Of a DNA stretch of 5,397 bases, positions 1 to 5,397 are shown one piece after another. This DNA comes from an uncultured Alphaproteobacteria bacterium. GTDB taxonomy: Bacteria > Pseudomonadota > Alphaproteobacteria > Thalassobaculales > Thalassobaculaceae. The translations under genes and the position numbers were made by a program. The stretch spans positions 1-5,397 of the forward strand of contig CALIMD010000177.1 of the NCBI GenBank assembly GCA_938028645.1, in the 5' to 3' direction. Position 1 is the stretch's first letter. Each line of letters starts with the position of its first letter. The notes under the pieces were generated by a model. That model did no database searches. It was not told where the DNA came from and saw nothing but the letters and a program-made list of their open reading frames with translations.

Positions 1-1156
1 AACCAGACGTAGTGTAGGTAATAATACAGGAAGCGCTTACAGTCTGGGCAACCTGACGGGCCGCAAGTGTTATTGCATCTGAAATCGTTGGCTCGGGTGT
101 TTCGTGACTTTCATCAATCAAAACCCGATGAGCTTCATCTCCTTCGACCTCTAAAATAATACGGTTCATCATATCAACAGATTCAAGAGGAAATTCTCCA
201 GCCGCTGTTTCCGCCGATAGCATTACAGCATCGGCAGAATCGTAGACTGCAGTAGCTACATCGGAGGCCTCGGCTCGAGTTGGTGCCGGAGCATGGACCA
301 TTGAATCCAGCATTTGGGTCGCTACAACAACAGGCTTACCCCAATGTCTACATAATTTAACAATTCTTTTTTGTATGCCAGGAACTTTTTCTGGAGGAAG
401 TTCTACACCGAGATCTCCTCGAGCCACCATAACAGCATCCGACATTTTTACTAATTCATCCAAATGCTCAATTGCCGCAGGTTTCTCCAGTTTTATCAAA
501 ATGGATGCACGCCCATTAATTAATTCTCTTGCCTCAGCAACATCCCTCGGTCGCTGTACAAATGATAAAGCTATCCAATCAAACCCGAGGTTGAGGGCAA
601 ATTCTAAATCCTCTCTATCCTTTTCACTAAGTGAAGAAAGACCCAATGCAACCCCCGGAACATTCACTCCTTTTCGGTTTGATAAAGTGCCTCCGGTTAT
701 AACCTTTGTCTCTATCGAATTTTCTGTCGCATTTTGCACACGGAGCCTTATTTTCCCATCGTCAAGAAGAAGGTCCATACCAACCACAGCCGCATCAAAG
801 ATTTCCTGATGCGGTAGTTGTACGCGTCGACCTGATCCAGCTGCCTCCTTTAGATCCAAAACAAACGAGGACCCCACGATGAGTTCTACCTCATCCTTTT
901 CAAACACGCCTATTCGAAGTTTGGGCCCCTGCAAATCCGCCATGATGGGCACAGGCCAATCTAATTCTTTTTCTAATTGTCTTATAGCATTGAACCGAGA
1001 TCTGTGGTCTTCGTGACTTCCATGACTGAAATTTAACCGGAAAACATCCACTCCAGCTTTGATCATAGAACGTATTTGTCGCTTCGTCCGCGAAGAAGGA
1101 CCAAGCGTTGCAACAATTTTTGTGTTTCGATACCTACGCATTCGTTTACCTGTCAT
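1..1156 (-). CDS. pyk: Pyruvate kinase, C-terminus cut off by the left window edge
   Basis: Cytoplasmic glycolytic enzyme converting phosphoenolpyruvate and ADP to pyruvate and ATP. I translated the minus strand by hand and it is open for 385 codons to the window edge. Visible family landmarks: TKIVATLGPSS (residues 12-22), FRLNFSHG (39-46, with R40, N42 and S44 of the active site), ADLQGPKLR (73-81), IKLEKP with K222 and E224 (catalytic Lys and metal-binding Glu), VARGDLGVELP (244-254, D248 metal ligand), VVATQMLDSM (277-286) and the TRAEASDVATAVYDSADAVMLSAETAAG block (from 293). Family length is about 470-480, so roughly 90 residues of the C-terminal domain are missing, only because of the edge. 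Start: ATG at 1156 gives MTGKRMRRYRN. An in-frame ATG at 1141 (MRRYRN) has AGG 7 bases upstream, matches the usual start of alphaproteobacterial homologues as I remember them, and is an equally good choice. Residues L75, Q76, K79 and I82 match the signature of potassium-independent enzymes. Confidence 0.97.
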   Translation of the reverse strand, partial: MTGKRMRRYRNTKIVATLGPSSRTKRQIRSMIKAGVDVFRLNFSHGSHEDHRSRFNAIRQLEKELDWPVPIMADLQGPKLRIGVFEKDEVELIVGSSFVLDLKEAAGSGRRVQLPHQEIFDAAVVGMDLLLDDGKIRLRVQNATENSIETKVITGGTLSNRKGVNVPGVALGLSSLSEKDREDLEFALNLGFDWIALSFVQRPRDVAEARELINGRASILIKLEKPAAIEHLDELVKMSDAVMVARGDLGVELPPEKVPGIQKRIVKLCRHWGKPVVVATQMLDSMVHAPAPTRAEASDVATAVYDSADAVMLSAETAAGEFPLESVDMMNRIILEVEGDEAHRVLIDESHETPEPTISDAITLAARQVAQTVSASCIITYTTSG

Positions 1157-1228
1157 TGATACGTTATAAGATCACGCTTGTTGATGTCTCTAGCCCTTAT
1201 CTTAATACTAATTTATTACAAGATAGAG
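1157..1228 (-). promoter_or_regulatory. Probable pyk promoter and leader
   Basis: This 72-base AT-rich stretch lies between the terminator and the pyk start on the minus strand, so a pyk promoter is expected here if the terminator works. A TTATAA hexamer close to the start codon (plus-strand 1163-1168) could serve as a -10 element, but no good TTGACA-like partner sits at the right distance and no strong Shine-Dalgarno sequence precedes the ATG at 1156. Assignment rests mainly on position. Confidence 0.25.
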
Positions 1229-1256
1229 AAAAATCCAAAACACCTCCAGGTTTTGG
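1229..1256 (-). terminator. Rho-independent terminator after the LLM oxidoreductase gene
   Basis: Read on the minus strand, a perfect 7-bp stem (CCAAAAC paired with GTTTTGG) encloses an 8-base loop (CTGGAGGT) and is followed directly by A and a run of five T. It begins about 20 bases past the TAG stop of the LLM-class gene, the expected place. It would separate that gene's transcript from pyk, which lies downstream on the same strand. The stem has only three G-C pairs, so termination may be partial. Confidence 0.6.
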
Positions 1257-1276
1257 TCGTTTTCACAGCATAATCT

Positions 1277-2113
1277 CTACTTTAATAAATATTGATAAGT
1301 ATCCAACAACTTAAGAATATGATCTCTATTTTCGGACGGCAACGCAAACAAAGCCCTATCAATTCCTGCTTTTTTGTAAGAATTAATCGTTTCCTCATTT
1401 GGCGGGGCACCAAAAACACTTACAGAGAGGGTGTTCATGTCTCTGCCGTTTTCGGCCGCCATATTTTTAAGCCTTTGCATGCTCTCACCTGCGTTAAACC
1501 CACCTCTTCCCCTTGGAAACCATCCGTCGCAATAATCTACGACCCGTTTTAATGTATAATTCGTTTCTCCTCCCATCAATATCGGGGGATATGGTTTCTG
1601 AACCGGCTTAGGATATGCCCAACTTTTATCAAAATTTATATACTCCCCATGAAATTCTGCTTCCTCATCGACCCAAAGAGATTTCATAGCTAGAACATGT
1701 TCCTTCATCATTGCAAATCGCGTTTTATACGTGACCCCATGATTCTCCATCTCATCCACGTTCCAGCCACCACCAAGACCCAAAACAAAACGGCCTTTAG
1801 ACATTAAATCCAGGCTCGCAATTGATTTAGCCGTCACAATAGGATCACGCTGTGGCAGCAAACATATACCGGTTCCTATTTTTAAATTTTTTGTACTTGC
1901 AGCAGCAAAACCAAGCGAAACAAATGGATCCAGCGTATGAGAATATTGCTTCGGCAATTCACCTCCACCGGGAAACGGTGAACGTCTGCTTGTAGGAATA
2001 TGAGTATGCTCTGGCACAAAGAGTGACTCATAGCCACGTTCCTCAAGTTCCCGAGCTAGTTCGCTTATATTAATGCTATAATCTGTATCGAAAATGAAAA
2101 CACCTATATCCAT
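1277..2113 (-). CDS. LLM-class flavin-dependent oxidoreductase (F420 Rv2161c-like subfamily)
   Basis: A luciferase-like monooxygenase-fold (TIM barrel) protein of 278 residues, within the usual size of this subfamily. Such enzymes use F420 or FMN to oxidise or reduce small molecules in the cytoplasm; the cofactor and substrate here are unknown. Visible motifs: N-terminal MDIGVFIFDTDYSI, LFVPEHTHIP (31-40), the DPFVSLGFAAAST...IGTGICLLPQRDP segment (62-91), GRFVLGLGGGWNVDEMENHG (107-126), and YPKPVQKPYPPILMGG (167-182), all typical of this branch of LLM proteins. A GTG at 2125 would add four residues (MGFG), but the ATG at 2113 puts the start at the first barrel strand, as in homologues, with a weak AAGTGGG upstream. 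It is divergent from the serine hydrolase gene and shares its promoter region. F420 is uncommon in Proteobacteria, so the F420 label is a family name, not a demonstrated cofactor. Confidence 0.9.
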   Translation of the reverse strand: MDIGVFIFDTDYSINISELARELEERGYESLFVPEHTHIPTSRRSPFPGGGELPKQYSHTLDPFVSLGFAAASTKNLKIGTGICLLPQRDPIVTAKSIASLDLMSKGRFVLGLGGGWNVDEMENHGVTYKTRFAMMKEHVLAMKSLWVDEEAEFHGEYINFDKSWAYPKPVQKPYPPILMGGETNYTLKRVVDYCDGWFPRGRGGFNAGESMQRLKNMAAENGRDMNTLSVSVFGAPPNEETINSYKKAGIDRALFALPSENRDHILKLLDTYQYLLK

Positions 2114-2135
2114 GCCAAAACCCACTTATCCATTA

Positions 2136-2154
2136 AACATTTTTAACTAATGTT
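2136..2154. repeat. Short inverted repeat AACATT-N7-AATGTT
   Basis: Six-base arms with a 7-base spacer lie 23 bases before the start of the LLM oxidoreductase gene, in its probable 5' leader. It could be a second protein-binding site or a weak hairpin. The arms are short and AT-rich, so chance is quite possible. Confidence 0.2.
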
Positions 2155-2192
2155 GTATTAGACTAGACACTCGCCAACATGTCCATCCAGCA

Positions 2193-2212
2193 GATATTAA
2201 AATAATAATATC
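2193..2212. repeat. Perfect 20-base inverted repeat, candidate operator
   Basis: GATATTA and its exact reverse complement TAATATC flank a 6-base spacer (AAATAA). The symmetry, about 20-base size and place in the middle of a divergent promoter region fit a dimeric repressor site. No regulator gene lies in the window. In such AT-rich DNA a 7+7 match can arise by chance, so this is a candidate only. Confidence 0.35.
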
Positions 2213-2285
2213 CAACATCTTTATATTTGTATTTCAGCACTAAATTTTGATGATTTGAATATTAAAAGTGATTATGGTGCTTTGT

Positions 2286-3461
2286 ATGAAAACGCACCTC
2301 TTAGATAAGTTACTCAAATCCTCGGTTGAAAAAGGCGATCTGCAGGGCGTTACTGCTATAATTTCAAATGAAAACGAACATCTATACGCAGCAGGATTTG
2401 GAATAAGCGGCCCTAACAGATCTCAAACCATGACTACTGATACAGTATTATGGATCGCTTCCATGACAAAAGCTGTTACTGCAGTGGCTGCCATGCAACT
2501 TGTAGAACGCGGGCTTCTTAAGTTAGATGAACCTGCTTTTACTTTGTTACCTGAACTTAAGAATATTCGGGTATTACAGGGATTTGATGAAACCGGGGCC
2601 CCCAAGCTACGCCCTCCTAAATCTGATATCACACTAAGGAACTTGATGACCCATACTGCTGGCTTTGGATATGATGTCTGGCATCAACAAATAAAAGACT
2701 TCGTTGAAGCAACGAATATGATCTCAAGATCTTCTGGTTCGCGAAGGGCACTAATGACGCCTTTAATGTTCGATCCAGGTGCCGACTGGGCCTATAGCAT
2801 CTCTATTGATTGGGTGGGTTTAATGATAGAAGAGGCCACAAAACAAAAACTTGGGGAATTTCTAAAAACTAATATTTTTGAGCCTCTAGGAATGAAATCA
2901 ACGGGTTTCTTCATCGACAACAAAATGAGCAATTGTTTAGCAACCATGTATAGGCGAGAAAATAATACCTTAAGACCAGATCTCAAATTTAAAATGAAAC
3001 AAAATCCTGAAGTGGAGGCAGGTGGTGGTGGACTATACTCCACATTGAGTGACTACATCCTGTTTTTAAGGATGTTATTGAATGATGGGAGAGCCGATAA
3101 CTTACGAATTCTGCGCCCTGAAACTATAGAAGTGATGTTTACTGATCATATCGGAAGGAATGTTGATATGAAAATGTACTCTACGAATAAAGCAATCTCA
3201 AAAGACGTAAACTTTTTCCCCGGGACACCAAAATCCTGGGGTTTATCTTTTATGATCAATCAGGAGAAGGCGGAAACTGGAAGGCCCGCCAATTCCCTAG
3301 GATGGGCGGGATTGTCCAACTGTTACTTCTGGTTGGATCCAAAAAATAAAATAGCAGGAGTTTTTGGCACTCAAATTTTACCGTTTATAGATAAAAAAGC
3401 TTTCCCCTTATATATGGCGTTCGAGAAAACGGTATACCGATCGCTATTAGGAGAATATTGA
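2286..3461 (+). CDS. Beta-lactamase-family serine hydrolase (EstB-like esterase)
   Basis: A cytoplasmic serine hydrolase of the class C beta-lactamase/penicillin-binding-protein fold, of about 391 residues, usual for the family. Visible elements: nucleophile motif S-M-T-K (S59, K62) within LWIASMTKAVTAVAAMQLVERG; the THTAGFGY block (122-129); the Y-S-I second motif (Y170) after DPGADWA; FEPLGMKSTGF (198-208); the glycine-rich AGGGGLYST (245-253); and the third motif in GWAGLSNCYFWLDP (339-352), where W-A-G replaces the K-T-G of true beta-lactamases. That replacement, with no signal peptide, argues for an esterase or lactone/amide hydrolase on a small intracellular substrate rather than antibiotic resistance. 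Start: in-frame GTG 2268, ATG 2274 and ATG 2286 are possible; I prefer 2286 because GGTG lies 6 bases upstream and MKTHLLDKLL suits the family's N-terminal helix. It is first in an apparent three-gene plus-strand operon. Confidence 0.92.
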   Translation: MKTHLLDKLLKSSVEKGDLQGVTAIISNENEHLYAAGFGISGPNRSQTMTTDTVLWIASMTKAVTAVAAMQLVERGLLKLDEPAFTLLPELKNIRVLQGFDETGAPKLRPPKSDITLRNLMTHTAGFGYDVWHQQIKDFVEATNMISRSSGSRRALMTPLMFDPGADWAYSISIDWVGLMIEEATKQKLGEFLKTNIFEPLGMKSTGFFIDNKMSNCLATMYRRENNTLRPDLKFKMKQNPEVEAGGGGLYSTLSDYILFLRMLLNDGRADNLRILRPETIEVMFTDHIGRNVDMKMYSTNKAISKDVNFFPGTPKSWGLSFMINQEKAETGRPANSLGWAGLSNCYFWLDPKNKIAGVFGTQILPFIDKKAFPLYMAFEKTVYRSLLGEY

Positions 3462-3523
3462 TATAAAGAGAAAGAGTCGAAAAAATTAATAGAGCACCAT
3501 CTACTAGCAGGCAAAGTCGGAAC

Positions 3524-4510
3524 ATGACGGATATCCCTATCATAAACCTCTCTACTTTAGGGGATCCCAATCCCTCTAGCCAAAAACTGATCGCAAACGA
3601 TTTGCGACAGGCTCTTCGTAAAAGTGGTTTCTTTATAATTATCAATCACGGTATTCCTCAGGAGCTCATCGATCAAACTTTTTTGGAAGCTAAACGTTTT
3701 CATGACCAGTCAATGGAAGCCAAAAAAGCGTTACTAATGAATGAACACAATAATGGTTACATGGCAATGGGCCGTTATAAGATAACAACTTCTAGGGCAA
3801 GCGAGGATGGCGCAGAACCAGATCTTAATGAAGCATTTTTCATAAAAAGAGAAAGAAAACCAGATGATCCGCTGGTGCTAGAGGGACGAAGATTCGCGGG
3901 TCCTAATAAGTGGCCAAAAGATCTACCTGGCTTTAAGGACAATCTTCTTCAATATACCAAAGCTGTGGATCAGATGGCTCAAACCTTACTTGGACCTCTC
4001 GCAATCTCCCTAGACATGCCAGTCGAAACCTTCACGGAAGCATTTTCTGAAAGTCAATTTTCATTTCGTCTCTCTCACTATCCAAAAGTCTCCAAGTTGG
4101 CGTCCAAACAATATGGTATAGCACCTCACACTGACTCAAATTTTTTAACATTCCTAGCGCAGACGAGTATTCCTGGGCTACAGATACAAGCACAAAGCAA
4201 CCAATGGATAGATGTGCCTTTTGTGCCTCAATCATTTGTCGTCAATAGCGGGGATATGCTGCACCGTTGGACCAACGGGTATTATAAATCTACACCGCAT
4301 CGAGCAATGCCACCAGAAAAGGAAGCAAGATACGCCATACCCTTTTTCTTTGGGCCTCACCTGGACACAAAAATTGAGTGTTTGCAGTCTTGTTACTCTG
4401 CACAGAACCCACCTCAATACCCGCCGATATCATATAATGATTATATTAGTTGGTGGTACGACAAAAATTACAACGCAAATGCCCAAGAAGACTTGGCAGA
4501 CAATGGCTAA
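3524..4510 (+). CDS. 2-oxoglutarate/Fe(II)-dependent oxygenase, isopenicillin N synthase-like
   Basis: A soluble non-haem iron oxygenase of 328 residues, full length for the family. The N-terminal domain (IPIINLSTL, then LRQALRKSGFFIIINHGIPQELID at about 27-50) is the typical DIOX_N region, with its SGFF-NHGI core. The catalytic jelly roll contains H202 and D204 (APHTDSNFLTFL) and the distal H259 (STPHRA), forming a complete iron triad, followed by R269 of the co-substrate-binding motif. That motif normally reads R-x-S (RYSIPFF); here it is R-Y-A, with Ala271 at 4334-4336, so one hydrogen bond to the co-substrate carboxylate would be lost. Family members hydroxylate, desaturate or cyclise small molecules; the substrate here is unknown. 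The gene lies 62 bases after the hydrolase, and the ThDP-enzyme gene follows 82 bases later, suggesting co-transcription. The Shine-Dalgarno region is weak (GGA close to the ATG), but the start fits the family's N-terminus. Confidence 0.93.
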   Translation: MTDIPIINLSTLGDPNPSSQKLIANDLRQALRKSGFFIIINHGIPQELIDQTFLEAKRFHDQSMEAKKALLMNEHNNGYMAMGRYKITTSRASEDGAEPDLNEAFFIKRERKPDDPLVLEGRRFAGPNKWPKDLPGFKDNLLQYTKAVDQMAQTLLGPLAISLDMPVETFTEAFSESQFSFRLSHYPKVSKLASKQYGIAPHTDSNFLTFLAQTSIPGLQIQAQSNQWIDVPFVPQSFVVNSGDMLHRWTNGYYKSTPHRAMPPEKEARYAIPFFFGPHLDTKIECLQSCYSAQNPPQYPPISYNDYISWWYDKNYNANAQEDLADNG

Positions 4511-4592
4511 TTTTGAGAGATGAGATGTATTTCTATCAATTCAAAGTCTACAAAGAAAATTATTATTTTTCTATTTTAAGGCGTTAATTATA

Positions 4593-5397
4593 ATGGGGTC
4601 AGTGGCTCAACTTGTAGCGGATAGCTTGGAAGCACACACTATAGATCAGGTGTTTTGTGTTCCTGGGGAAAGTTATATTGGACTAACTAGTGCTTTGGTT
4701 GAGAGAGAAAAAGTCCACATCATTGTATGCCGCCACGAAGCTGGTGCTGCATTCATGGCAACAGCAGATGGAAGACTTCAAAATAGGGCTGGCGTCGTTT
4801 TAGTTAGCAGAGGTCCCGGATTAGCAAACGGTTTGATCGCGATACACTCCGCATATCATGACGCAACACCTTTAGTTGTCATTATAGGACAGGTAGAAAG
4901 AGCCGATTTTGGAAGGCTTGCACTGCAAGAACAGAATTACTCTTTACTTTTGGCGGATATCACTAAGTCTGTCATAGAGGTGAATCAACCTGAAATGGCC
5001 TCAGAAGCTATCGCTAGAGCATTTCATATAGCAGAAAGCAGTACACAGGGACCGGTGGCGGTAGTTATTCCAGAAGACCTTTTTGATGAAGAAACGCGTG
5101 CTCCTGTGATTATGCCGGCGCCCAAATTATCTTCGTCTCCAAGACAGGAAGACCTAGATAAACTAGCCGAGATGATTTCTCGAGCTGAACGTCCTTTGAT
5201 TTTAGTTGGAGGTGCCCTTCTGGCGGAGTCATTGGACAATGTAGATGTTTTAAACGACCTTAATACGCTGTCAGAAAGTTGGGTATTGCCTGTAAGCCCG
5301 ACACACCGTCGGCCTCAACTCTTTGATTCAAAGCACCCTAACTACGGTGGATATATGGGCATTAGAGTCCCCTCCTCTTTACTTGACCATATGAAGA
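4593..5397 (+). CDS. Thiamine-diphosphate-dependent enzyme, acetolactate synthase-like, cut by the right edge
   Basis: I translated this frame by hand: it is open for 268 codons from ATG 4593 to the window edge, about half of a roughly 550-residue enzyme. The N-terminal PYR domain is clear: VFCVPGES (20-27), CRHEAGAAFMATADGR (46-61) with E49 as the cofactor-activating glutamate, VLVSRGPGLANG (69-80), and the IHSAYHDATPLVVIIGQV segment (84-101). The central domain begins around residue 185 (PLILVGG at 201-207), and HRRPQLFDSKHPNYGG (238-253) matches a block typical of a group of acetolactate synthase-like proteins outside the biosynthetic IlvB branch. Such enzymes decarboxylate or ligate 2-keto acids, or cleave related C-C bonds; the substrate cannot be assigned. 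The ThDP-binding GDG motif lies beyond the edge. TAAGG sits 11 bases upstream of the ATG. This is third in the apparent plus-strand operon. Confidence 0.92.
   Translation, partial: MGSVAQLVADSLEAHTIDQVFCVPGESYIGLTSALVEREKVHIIVCRHEAGAAFMATADGRLQNRAGVVLVSRGPGLANGLIAIHSAYHDATPLVVIIGQVERADFGRLALQEQNYSLLLADITKSVIEVNQPEMASEAIARAFHIAESSTQGPVAVVIPEDLFDEETRAPVIMPAPKLSSSPRQEDLDKLAEMISRAERPLILVGGALLAESLDNVDVLNDLNTLSESWVLPVSPTHRRPQLFDSKHPNYGGYMGIRVPSSLLDHMK

Larger units (their letters stand above)
2114..2285. promoter_or_regulatory. Divergent intergenic promoter region
   Basis: This AT-rich spacer of about 170 bases separates two divergently transcribed genes, so it should hold promoters for both. I see no strong sigma-70 consensus. 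A TAATAC on the minus strand (plus-strand 2156-2161, read in reverse) is a possible -10 for the oxidoreductase, and TAAATT at 2241-2246 a possible -10 for the hydrolase; both lack convincing -35 partners. The spacer also contains the inverted repeats at 2136-2154 and 2193-2212 and a repeated CCAACAT heptamer. Confidence 0.45.

Noticed and set aside
375..809. 144-codon plus-strand open frame
   Set aside because: It lies wholly antisense to the well-supported pyruvate kinase gene, and its Ser/Arg/Thr-rich translation has no recognisable domain.
1108..1314. 68-codon plus-strand open frame across the pyk start and the gap
   Set aside because: It overlaps the pyk N-terminus, the terminator and the end of the LLM gene on the opposite strand, and no ribosome site or family resemblance is visible.
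4212..4523. 103-codon plus-strand frame overlapping the end of the oxygenase gene
   Set aside because: It is an out-of-frame shadow of the oxygenase C-terminus, whose own frame carries the catalytic H259 and the conserved RYxIPFF block.
4549..4574. AT-only hairpin (AGAAAAT / ATTTTTCT) between the oxygenase and ThDP genes
   Set aside because: The stem is almost all A-T with a bulge and a 4-base loop, and the T-run lies inside the stem rather than after it, so it is not a convincing terminator; read-through is more likely.
5024..5239. 71-codon minus-strand open frame
   Set aside because: It is antisense to the ThDP-enzyme coding region, which has a clear family match across this interval.

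Overview
The window carries five protein genes: two on the minus strand to the left (pyruvate kinase, cut by the left edge, and an LLM-class flavin oxidoreductase) and three on the plus strand to the right (a beta-lactamase-fold serine hydrolase, an iron/2-oxoglutarate-type oxygenase, and a thiamine-diphosphate enzyme cut by the right edge). The DNA is AT-rich and densely coding, with short gaps. The pyruvate kinase N-terminus (Met-Arg-Arg followed by a TKIVATLGPSS block, then DLQGPKLR and RGDLGVELPPE) looks alphaproteobacterial. With the low G+C, this suggests a streamlined, probably free-living (for example marine) alphaproteobacterium. That placement is an inference from remembered family resemblance, not from a search.

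Layout: (a) 1-1156 minus, pyk, about 80% complete and missing its C-terminal end; (b) 1157-1276, a gap holding a good rho-independent terminator for the upstream minus-strand gene and probably the pyk promoter; (c) 1277-2113 minus, LLM-class oxidoreductase; (d) 2114-2285, an AT-rich divergent promoter region with a perfect 7+7 inverted repeat and other small repeats; (e) 2286-3461 plus, cytoplasmic serine hydrolase of the esterase/beta-lactamase family; (f) 3524-4510 plus, isopenicillin-N-synthase-like oxygenase with a complete HxD...H iron triad but Ala in place of the usual Ser of the RxS motif; (g) 4593 to the edge, plus, N-terminal half of an acetolactate-synthase-like ThDP enzyme.

The three plus-strand genes are separated by 62 and 82 bases with no convincing terminator between them, so they probably form one transcript, divergent from the LLM oxidoreductase. 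A hydrolase, an oxygenase, a flavin oxidoreductase and a C-C bond-cleaving or -joining ThDP enzyme together resemble a small-molecule catabolic module: ester or amide opening, oxidation, then 2-keto-acid chemistry. The substrate cannot be read from the sequence. Pyruvate kinase is a housekeeping neighbour separated by the terminator. No RNA genes, insertion sequences, CRISPR arrays or defence genes are visible.
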